Source of the DNA: Allochromatium warmingii
Lineage (GTDB): Bacteria > Pseudomonadota > Gammaproteobacteria > Chromatiales > Chromatiaceae
DNA length: 64,000 nucleotides
Assembly: GCF_900107145.1 (NCBI RefSeq)
Contig: NZ_FNOW01000007.1
Location: 32,360-96,359 of the forward strand
Direction of reading: 5' to 3'
The notes below the pieces were generated by a model. The model was not told the DNA's origin and ran no database searches. It was given only the letters and a program-made list of their open reading frames with translations. The position numbers were made by a program, and so were the translations under genes. Positions 58,328 through 64,000 of this stretch are shown here, one piece after another. Positions within the stretch are counted from its first letter, which is position 1. Each line of letters starts with the position of its first letter.

Positions 58328-59450
58328 GCGGATTCGGCTCTATCCGACATCGGAGCAGAAGAGCCTATTTCGGCAGTGGCTCGGAACCTCAAGATACGTC
58401 TACAACGCGACCGTCAAGCATCTCGGTCTGCCCAAGGAGGAGCGGGAGCGGCACTGGATGGGCGCGGCGAAGATCATCCTGGCGAGCCTGCCGGACTGGG
58501 CCGGAGCGATCCCGTATCAGATCAAGAAGATCGCCGTTAAAGATGCCTATACCGCGTTTTCAAATGGCATTCGGAAATGGAAACACACCGGAGCGCCGTT
58601 TGATCTTCGCTTGCGCTCACGCAAGAACCCGAAGCAATCCTGTTTCATTCCTTCTTCCGCCCTCAAGGACACGGGCGTTTACCCCCGGATCGCCGGGAGC
58701 CTCAAACGGGCTGAGGAGTTCCCCGACAACCCGAGGGATTCGCGCTTGGTCTTTGAACAAGGGCGCTGGTTCGTGATCGTCCCCTACCGTGTGCCCATCG
58801 CCCCGACCGAGAATCAAGGTCGGGTGGTGGCGCTCGATCCGGGCATCCGCACCTTTTTAACCGGCTTTGCTGAAGATCAGGCGTTCAAGATCGGTCAGGG
58901 CGATTTCGCCCGCCTCGCTCGGCTGTGTCATCACCTTGACCGACTGTTGTCTCAGATCGCTCAAGCACGCTGTCGGCAAAAAGCCCGGCTCAAGAAGGCG
59001 GCGAACCGACTGCGCTGGAAGATCCGCGATCTGGTCGATGAACTGCACTTTCAGGCCATCCACTTCCTGCTCGATCGCTTCGATTTGATCCTGCTGCCGA
59101 CCTTTGAGACCAGCGAGATGGTGCGGCGCTCCAAACGCCGGATTCGCGCCAAGTCGGTGCGTTCCCTGCTCGGCTATGCCTTCTTTCGTTTCGGTCAACG
59201 CTTGGAGGCGGCGGCCAAACGGCTCGGCAAGGTCGTGTTGCGCGTCAACGAAGCCTACACCTCGAAAACGGCCAGTTGGACTGGCGAGATCCAGCCGATT
59301 GGCGGCGCGAAAACGATCACCAGCGGCGGGGTCACGCTGGATCGTGACCTCAATGGCGCACGCGGGATCTTCCTGCGTGCTTTGGTCGATACACCCTCAC
59401 TCAAAAATGAGTGTGCATGTGTTGGCGCTTGTGAGCAAGCGTTAGCATAA
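58293..59450 (+). CDS. tnpB: TnpB-type RNA-guided nuclease, lacking the zinc-finger cysteines
   Basis: 385 residues from GTG 58293 (the frame is open far upstream, to 57849, inside tnpA). RuvC residues are all visible: Asp in VVALDPGIRT, Glu in LLPTFETSEM, and Asp in LDRDLNGARG. The usual C-xx-C...C-xx-C insert between the last two is replaced by TSKTASWTGEI and GGAKTITSGGV, with no Cys pair. TnpB cuts DNA guided by RNA from the element's right end. The intact triad suggests activity, the missing finger a divergent subtype. Confidence 0.9.
   Translation: MDCPVGAVIKAKRIRLYPTSEQKSLFRQWLGTSRYVYNATVKHLGLPKEERERHWMGAAKIILASLPDWAGAIPYQIKKIAVKDAYTAFSNGIRKWKHTGAPFDLRLRSRKNPKQSCFIPSSALKDTGVYPRIAGSLKRAEEFPDNPRDSRLVFEQGRWFVIVPYRVPIAPTENQGRVVALDPGIRTFLTGFAEDQAFKIGQGDFARLARLCHHLDRLLSQIAQARCRQKARLKKAANRLRWKIRDLVDELHFQAIHFLLDRFDLILLPTFETSEMVRRSKRRIRAKSVRSLLGYAFFRFGQRLEAAAKRLGKVVLRVNEAYTSKTASWTGEIQPIGGAKTITSGGVTLDRDLNGARGIFLRALVDTPSLKNECACVGACEQALA
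59398..59441 (+). ncRNA. Candidate right-end guide RNA hairpins (omega/re-RNA)
   Basis: Two perfect stem-loops inside the tnpB 3' end: CACTCA-AAAA-TGAGTG (59398-59413) and CGCTTG-TGAG-CAAGCG (59426-59441), placed just before the inferred right boundary. TnpB guide RNAs come from this end; whether these hairpins form the scaffold is inference. Confidence 0.35.
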
Positions 59451-59457
59451 AAGTATC

Positions 59458-59514
59458 GGCTTTGGGGACGGTCATCACCAGTGAACCGCCGGCTTTGCGA
59501 AGTGTTTGCTGCAT
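59458..59514 (-). pseudogene. AbrB/MazE-type antitoxin, N-terminal stub cut by IS607
   Basis: Minus strand from ATG 59514, with AGGAG at its Shine-Dalgarno position. The first 19 codons read MQQTLRKAGGSLVMTVPKA, the swapped-hairpin start of AbrB-like antitoxins, then the sequence becomes the IS right end. The rest of the gene, and any toxin, is not found on the other side of the element, so the insertion was followed by loss, or the remainder was replaced. Confidence 0.8.
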
Positions 59515-59603
59515 GGGGAAATCTCCTGTCGGTTGCACGTCCTACTTTAGTAGAACTTGGCGCGTACAGCAAAGTCGCCACCGTTGTTGGCACAGTGCTG
59601 AGG

Positions 59604-59626
59604 TGTGCCAAACCGCATTTGGCACA
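59604..59626. promoter_or_regulatory. 23-bp palindrome, probable operator
   Basis: TGTGCCAAA-CCGCA-TTTGGCACA: perfect 9-bp arms. It lies 90 bases upstream of the antitoxin stub and 190 bases upstream of pilA; binding protein unknown. Confidence 0.6.
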
Positions 59627-59713
59627 GGTAGCAGGTGTGCCAGGCGGACTGAGGGCTTGGGGTCGAATTGTTGACAACTTGATAAATCAATCACTTGCAT
59701 GGATTGCGCAGAG

Positions 59714-59731
59714 TTGGCCCAATCTTTGAAC
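59714..59731 (+). promoter_or_regulatory. Candidate sigma54 promoter of pilA
   Basis: TTGGCCCAATCTTTGAAC: GG at the -24 position and a TTGA at -12, one base away from the TTGC consensus. pilA of relatives uses RpoN and PilR, which motivates the call. Confidence 0.4.
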
Positions 59732-59743
59732 TAAAAAGACCAG

Positions 59744-59782
59744 AGCGGTGGAGCCGAAACCGCTTGCGTCTCCGAGCGAGAC
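59744..59782 (+). other. Two hairpins in the pilA leader
   Basis: AGCGGT...ACCGCT (59744-59764) and GTCTC-CGAGC-GAGAC (59768-59782), both upstream of the Shine-Dalgarno GGAG (59805-59808). They may stabilise the pilin transcript. Confidence 0.5.
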
Positions 59783-59815
59783 GACTCCCAATTCACGCAT
59801 TACTGGAGCACTTCC

Positions 59816-60247
59816 ATGAAAAAGTATCAGCAAGGCTTTACCTTGATCGAACTGATGATCGTTGTGGCGATCATTGGTATTTTGGCGGCGATTGCGGTTC
59901 CTGCTTATCAGGATTACACCGTTCGCGCAAAAGTATCAGAAGCTGTTATGGCAGCCGCACCAGCAAAAACCAGCGTTTCTGAGTATTTTATTTCTCAAGG
60001 CGAACTGCCTGCATCTGAAGCTGTAGCTGGATTTATGACAAACATAGACTCCAAATATGTTGCTTCAGTTAAATTTGCAAGCAATAAAGTTAACGTTACA
60101 CTAAAAGCTAATGTTGTGCCAGGCGCACCATTAGGTACTATAGCTTTTTATTTAAGTCCAGTTACGAGTGCTGCTAAGGTCGATTGGGATTGCCAAAAAG
60201 GCGCAATTGCTGAAAAGTATCTTCCTGCCGACTGTCGTGACAGCTAA
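59816..60247 (+). CDS. pilA: Type IV pilin, major subunit
   Basis: 143 residues. Short leader MKKYQQG cleaved before Phe by PilD, then the class IVa hydrophobic helix [20 protein letters not shown] with Glu5. The C-terminal disulfide pair is C-x14-C ([18 protein letters not shown]). The globular part is variable and AT-richer than the neighbouring chromosome. Followed by a strong terminator. The GT-C gene begins 82 bases later. Confidence 0.95.
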   Translation: MKKYQQGFTLIELMIVVAIIGILAAIAVPAYQDYTVRAKVSEAVMAAAPAKTSVSEYFISQGELPASEAVAGFMTNIDSKYVASVKFASNKVNVTLKANVVPGAPLGTIAFYLSPVTSAAKVDWDCQKGAIAEKYLPADCRDS

Positions 60248-60272
60248 ATAACCACGCTTAGACTAAATTTCA

Positions 60273-60302
60273 AAAAGCCCTAACTGGATAGTTAGGGCTT
60301 TT
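60273..60302 (+). terminator. Rho-independent terminator of pilA
   Basis: AAAAGCCCTAACT-GGAT-AGTTAGGGCTTTT, perfect 13-bp arms with a T-run, 25 bases after the pilA stop. Confidence 0.95.
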
Positions 60303-60329
60303 GTTTTCTACTAAAAAATAGGTTTACTG

Positions 60330-62312
60330 ATGGCGCAGTGGCGTTTTTTTGTTGCTATATTATACTCAATAGTCTTTATTGGAATTGGAATACTCATTTA
60401 CTCTTTTGGTATTAGCAATGGTGCATTTCATTTTGACGATTACCCAAATCTTTCTGCGCTAGGCGATTTTGGGAAAATTAATTCACTCGACGATTTTTTT
60501 AGCTATTTATTTTCAGGCATCGCTGGCCCAACTGGTCGCCCGCTATCGTTACTTTCGTTTTTGATCGACGCCCAGACTTGGCCGACAGACCCCAAGCCCT
60601 TTCTGCGCACTAATGCCATTCTTCATGCTATCAACGCGACTTTATTGGCTTTAGCCTGTTGGTTGTTGTTGAAACCTGCTCAAGATACGCGTTTTGCCGG
60701 CCAGGCGTTGACAATCGCCACACTCACCGCACTACTTTGGCTTCTCCATCCTTACTGGGTTTCAACTGTTCTTTATGCTGTACAGCGGATGGCGATACTT
60801 TCAGCGACTTTTTGTTTGCTTGGATTAGTGCTTTACTTACAAGGCCGCTTACTCACAATTTCCGATTCACCCGTAAAACAGCGTAAAGGTTGGTGGATTA
60901 CCGCTATTGGCATTGGCGCTGGAACTGTGCTAGGTGTTTTTTCTAAAGAAAATGCCGCCGTACTTCCGTTGCTTATTCTAGTAGTTGAGTTCGCAGCGGT
61001 TCGTCAACTATGGAAACTGCGTCCCTCAAGTTGGACTGAACGCAGCCTGCTACTGACCCTTCTCGTTTTGCCAAGCCTTGCCCTACTCCTTTATCTCACT
61101 CACCATATCGATGTCGAGAGCTTTTTTGTACAAGGTCATACTCGACCTTTTTCCATGTATGAGCGTCTCATCACTCAACCCGGAATACTTCTTGAATATC
61201 TTGGTGATCTTTTGATTCCAAAACCGGGTTATGCCGGGCTTTTTCAAGAAAACTATCCGTTTGCGCACGGACTGCTATCCCCACCGATTACAATCTTTCA
61301 AATTTTGATTGTTTTAGGTTTAATTTTCGCAGCATTTTTTTGGCGTCGTCATCAACCTCTTTTAGCTTTAGCTATTCTTTTTTTCTTTGCGGGTCATATT
61401 ATTGAATCAAGCATCTTAATGCTCGAGCTTAAATTTGAGCATCGCAGTTATTTACCTTCCATATTTTTATTTTTGCCGATCATAACAGCTTTAGTAGTAC
61501 GCTTGCACTTGATCGGATTGTTTGCCGGCGTCTCTTTAGCATTTATTTTTGCAAGCATGACTTTTAGCCATGCTTCGCTTTGGGGACGACCGCTGGAATT
61601 GTCTTATTATTGGGCACATAAAAATCCGGATTCTTATCGTGCTCAAGTGGTAGCAGCAGGTGCGCTCGCCAAAGCACAACACTTACCACTGGCTCTTAGT
61701 TTGCTTGAAGATGCGCTGAATCGCCATCCAGATTCTCCGGCCTTACAGTTAAGTTATATGAGTTATCTGAATAGCGCCGGTCGACACGAAGAGTCTGATT
61801 TGCAGGTCAAGCACGCTATTGCAGCTATTAAAAATGGACCTTTGGATATTCATGCTCCGGATATAATCGAACCGTTGGCTGATGCTTATGCCGACAACAA
61901 ACCATGGGCCTTATCCCGCGCATCCAATTTGGCTGTAATAGATGCCTTTCAACAACGCGAAGCGTATGCCGATCGATTGGATCTTCAGTCTTACGCTTAT
62001 GCACGCGGCCTGATTGAACTACACGACGGCAACATGGAAGACTCCTGTCGAGCTTTTGGTCAGATGCAGGCTTTGACTGGAAATATTGGCACTGATCTGC
62101 TTATTTTTGCTTTGATGGCTAGTCATGAACGTTATGCCGATGCACGGTATTTCCTCGAATCGGCTAAAGCTAAGATACCGCTCGGTGCTCAAGCTAAGTT
62201 ACGCTTCCCACCTACTTGGTATGAGGATGAAATCGCTCGATTAGAGCAAACACTGAATGAAGATCAAGCTCGTGCTGGAGTAACATCAGCAGCGGTTTGT
62301 AGAAATTTGTGA
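60330..62312 (+). CDS. GT-C-like polytopic membrane protein with TPR domain, candidate pilin glycosyltransferase
   Basis: 660 residues. About ten transmembrane helices to residue 430, with FHFDDYPNL in the first periplasmic loop (the acidic pair where GT-C enzymes hold their catalytic Asp) and GPTGRPLSLLSF, then TPR-like helices (about 435-650). The layout is that of TMTC-type and O-oligosaccharyl/O-mannosyl transferases. It lies just after pilA and before a lipid-sugar synthase, so modifying pilin is the best guess. GC content is lower than in the core genes, suggesting transfer or variation with the pilin. Confidence 0.75.
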   Translation: MAQWRFFVAILYSIVFIGIGILIYSFGISNGAFHFDDYPNLSALGDFGKINSLDDFFSYLFSGIAGPTGRPLSLLSFLIDAQTWPTDPKPFLRTNAILHAINATLLALACWLLLKPAQDTRFAGQALTIATLTALLWLLHPYWVSTVLYAVQRMAILSATFCLLGLVLYLQGRLLTISDSPVKQRKGWWITAIGIGAGTVLGVFSKENAAVLPLLILVVEFAAVRQLWKLRPSSWTERSLLLTLLVLPSLALLLYLTHHIDVESFFVQGHTRPFSMYERLITQPGILLEYLGDLLIPKPGYAGLFQENYPFAHGLLSPPITIFQILIVLGLIFAAFFWRRHQPLLALAILFFFAGHIIESSILMLELKFEHRSYLPSIFLFLPIITALVVRLHLIGLFAGVSLAFIFASMTFSHASLWGRPLELSYYWAHKNPDSYRAQVVAAGALAKAQHLPLALSLLEDALNRHPDSPALQLSYMSYLNSAGRHEESDLQVKHAIAAIKNGPLDIHAPDIIEPLADAYADNKPWALSRASNLAVIDAFQQREAYADRLDLQSYAYARGLIELHDGNMEDSCRAFGQMQALTGNIGTDLLIFALMASHERYADARYFLESAKAKIPLGAQAKLRFPPTWYEDEIARLEQTLNEDQARAGVTSAAVCRNL

Positions 62313-62337
62313 GTAAATTTTCAGTTGCGTAGGTTAG

Positions 62338-62393
62338 GTTGTGTGCCAGATACGAGATTGATGTTAAATGGTTCAATCCAAACGGCACACAAC
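62338..62393. repeat. Inverted-repeat element B
   Basis: Perfect arms GTTGTGTGCC (62338-62347) and GGCACACAAC (62384-62393), 36-base spacer, preceded by GTAGGTTAG. Same plan and flank (TAGGTTAGGTTG) as element A at 24442-24500. Confidence 0.7.
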
Positions 62394-62419
62394 ACAATCT
62401 CTATTTACTGGCTTTCCGT

Positions 62420-63274
62420 ATGCTATCTATCATCCTCCCCGCCAAAAACGAATCGGCCTGTCTCGGGTCGCTGCTATCGCGCTTGCGCGAGCAAGTGCCC
62501 GAAGCTGAACTCATTTTGGTCGATGACGGCTCGACCGACGACACGCCCCAGATTGCGCGTGAACACGGTGCTCGGGTCATTAGCCACCCTTACAGCTTAG
62601 GCAATGGTGCGGCGGTCAAGAGCGGTGCTCGCGCAGCGACCGGCGAGATTCTGGTTTTTATGGACGCCGACGGCCAGCACGATCCCGCTGACATCCCGCG
62701 CCTGCTCGCCAGCCTGAACGCTGGACATGACATGGCTGTCGGCGCACGCGGTCGCGGCTCGCAGGCCAGCATTGGACGCGCTATGGCCAATATGTTTTAC
62801 AACGCCTTTGCGTCACTGATGACGGGACATCGCATTCAGGATTTGACCTCAGGTTTTCGTGCGGTGCGTGCTGGTCATTTCCGGCGTTTTTTGTATCTGC
62901 TACCGAATGGCTTTTCTTATCCAACCACTATTACGATGGCCTTCTTTCGCACTGGCTATCCGGTTGCGTATGTCCCGATCCACGCTGGGCCGCGTCAAGG
63001 TCGCCCTAGCCATCTGCACCCACTGCGCGATGGTGTGCGCTTTTTGCTGATCCTGTTTAAGGTCGCTACACTGTATTCACCGCTTAAAGTGTTTTTTCCC
63101 GTCAGTGGTGCGCTGTTTTGCACCGGATTGGGTTACTATTTTTATACTTTTGCGACGATGCACAAATTTACGAATATGAGTGCGTTATTATTCACTGCCG
63201 CCATCGTGGTATTTATGATGGGATTGATTTCGGAGCAAATTACTGCCCTCTCATATCGTGAAGGCGATCAATAG
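62420..63274 (+). CDS. Family 2 glycosyltransferase, polyprenyl-phosphate sugar synthase type
   Basis: 284 residues from ATG 62420 (frame open from 62339 through the repeat). GT-A fold: SIILPAKNESACLGSL, LVDDGSTDDT, LGNGAAVKSGARAATGE, FMDADGQHDP (D-x-D metal site), DLTSGFRAVR; then two C-terminal transmembrane helices. This is the Dpm1/GtrB/ArnC type that makes polyprenyl-phosphate mannose or glucose. With the preceding GT-C gene it forms a donor/transferase pair. Confidence 0.9.
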   Translation: MLSIILPAKNESACLGSLLSRLREQVPEAELILVDDGSTDDTPQIAREHGARVISHPYSLGNGAAVKSGARAATGEILVFMDADGQHDPADIPRLLASLNAGHDMAVGARGRGSQASIGRAMANMFYNAFASLMTGHRIQDLTSGFRAVRAGHFRRFLYLLPNGFSYPTTITMAFFRTGYPVAYVPIHAGPRQGRPSHLHPLRDGVRFLLILFKVATLYSPLKVFFPVSGALFCTGLGYYFYTFATMHKFTNMSALLFTAAIVVFMMGLISEQITALSYREGDQ

Positions 63275-63320
63275 AATTTGATTTGTTGCCATATTCTGAG
63301 TTTATTATGAGGCTGAATCC

Positions 63321-63890
63321 ATGACTAACCTAGCCCGACAATTTTGCCTGAGCGTCGATGATTATCTTGCCGCTGAAGATGGTGCAGAGATTCGCCATGA
63401 GTATATCGACGGTGAAATCTATGCTATGACCGGTGCCAGTCGCAATCATGGTCTCATTACGCTTAACTTAGCTACTTTTCTGCGTTCCCGACTACGCGGT
63501 ACGCCTTGCCAGCTTTTCGCTAATGACATGAAAGTCCGACTTAAAATCGCTGATCAGGATATTTTTTATTATCCTGACCTCGTTCTAAGCTGCAATGCAG
63601 ATGATCGGGCGGCCTATTACTGTACGGCTCCCTGCTTATTGGTCGAAGTGCTCTCAGATTCAACAGCGCGAGTTGATCGGCGCGAGAAATTCTTTGCTTA
63701 TCAGACTATTCCTAGTCTGCAAGAATATATATTGATTGAGCAAAACTGTCGCGCTGTTGAAATTCATCGCCGCGCTCGTGGCTGGGCTTTGGAGCGTATT
63801 ACGGAGGGTAGCGTGCGGATTGAATGTCTGGATGTTGAGGTGTCGTTAGAGACGTTGTATGAAGATGTGCCGCTATCAGAGGCTGTCTAG
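63321..63890 (+). CDS. Uma2-family (DUF820) predicted nuclease
   Basis: 189 residues. PD-(D/E)XK-like fold: EYIDGEIYAMTGASRNHGLIT, FANDMKVRLK, YYPDLVLSC (acidic), LLVEVLSDSTARVDRREKF (E-x-L/V), LQEYILIEQ. This is a common family of uncertain role in cyanobacteria and sulfur bacteria, often on mobile DNA. Monocistronic, AT-rich like the pilin region. Confidence 0.9.
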   Translation: MTNLARQFCLSVDDYLAAEDGAEIRHEYIDGEIYAMTGASRNHGLITLNLATFLRSRLRGTPCQLFANDMKVRLKIADQDIFYYPDLVLSCNADDRAAYYCTAPCLLVEVLSDSTARVDRREKFFAYQTIPSLQEYILIEQNCRAVEIHRRARGWALERITEGSVRIECLDVEVSLETLYEDVPLSEAV

Positions 63891-64000
63891 AAACTGGCAA
63901 ATCAGTTTTTTCTAGCCAGCGGCTAATTTATAGCGAACTTGATTATTGCAAATTTGGCGAAGCAACAATCGACTAGACGCTAAGTAAACTTGAGACTCAC
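63891..64000. other. 110 bases at the right edge
   Basis: No gene recognised. It includes AGCCAGCGGCTAA, similar to the recurrent AGCGGC-type intergenic repeat. Confidence 0.4.

Larger units (their letters stand above)
57750..59457 (+). mobile_element. IS607-family insertion sequence (tnpA-tnpB)
   Basis: Approximate limits. The left end, just after trmL, has two tandem TTACTTTTAA copies (57756-57775) before tnpA. The right end is put at about 59451-59458 because there the sequence changes to the coding sequence of a truncated antitoxin on the other strand. tnpB starts inside tnpA. IS607 elements have no terminal inverted repeats, so the ends cannot be read directly. Confidence 0.8.
59515..59815. 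other. 301-base region upstream of pilA
   Basis: Shared upstream region of the antitoxin stub (minus) and pilA (plus). It holds a 23-bp palindrome (59604-59626), a -24/-12-like sequence (59714-59731) and two leader hairpins (59744-59782). A frame at 59481-59729 has no coding character. Confidence 0.6.

Noticed and set aside
59481..59729. Plus-strand frame of 82 codons before pilA
   Set aside because: Overlaps the antitoxin stub antisense, has no ribosome-binding site and no recognisable domain.

Overview
The window reads as chromosomal DNA of a purple sulfur bacterium of the Chromatiaceae (Gammaproteobacteria). The evidence is a Tat-exported high-potential iron-sulfur protein whose mature 85 residues are, from memory, close to the Allochromatium vinosum protein (3042-3410), a Gly/Tyr/Trp-rich sulfur globule envelope protein (52732-53151), and a photoactive-yellow-protein/bacteriophytochrome gene with its own chromophore-activating ligase (37861-40428). 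The rest is mostly single-copy housekeeping genes in gammaproteobacterial order. No tRNA, rRNA or CRISPR array was recognised.

Layout. 1-2115 (minus): bpt-aat-trxB (N-end-rule transferases and thioredoxin reductase). 2359-9166 (plus): NlpC/P60 lipoprotein, HiPIP, a membrane protein of unknown role, rlmE-ftsH-glmM, and ratA-rnfH, facing an orphan ZnuA (minus). 10730-18921 (plus): ndk-rlmN-pilW-rodZ-hisS-yfgM-bamB-der, the usual block but without ispG. 18961-21664 (minus): metZ-purF. 21802-24371: a TetR regulator divergent from an RND adaptor gene that has no pump gene beside it, then a repeat-built coiled-coil membrane protein. 24560-29841: bepA, a Pcm-like methyltransferase, two small proteins, a TraB-family protein. 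29954-36410 (minus): ModD, a DUF2939 protein and a three-gene molybdoenzyme operon (Mo subunit, four-cluster ferredoxin, GltD-type flavoprotein). 36807-40428 (plus): hemB, pcl, then a ppd-type PYP-phytochrome-EAL gene whose middle has been deleted. 40435-42787 (minus): mtaB, an NTF2-like protein, an exported Hsp20-like protein. 42888-45560 (plus): a Mur ligase outside any division cluster and a dicarboxylate/amino-acid symporter.

45570-49190 looks like an acquired segment bracketed by inverted repeats. It holds a TerD domain fused to a PD-(D/E)XK nuclease domain, a NYN-domain ribonuclease gene just upstream of it, an iteron-plasmid replication initiator with four 22-bp iterons and an AT-rich stretch, and a 3' scrap of uvrB. 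It looks like an integrated plasmid carrying a two-nuclease stress or defence cassette, and it is the most novel part of the window.

49219-57748: metallophosphoesterase, moxR-DUF58-DUF4381, the sulfur globule gene, ssb, DUF971-hslU-hslV, an MbcA/ParS-type antitoxin, a small conserved-looking protein, trmL. 57750-59457: an IS607-type element (serine recombinase plus TnpB without zinc-finger cysteines) that has cut off an AbrB/MazE-type antitoxin gene after about 19 codons. 59816-63274: type IV pilin, a GT-C/TPR membrane protein and a dolichol-phosphate-mannose-synthase-like GT2, a plausible pilin glycosylation set that is AT-richer than its neighbours. A Uma2-family nuclease gene follows, and the window ends in 110 bases with no recognisable feature.
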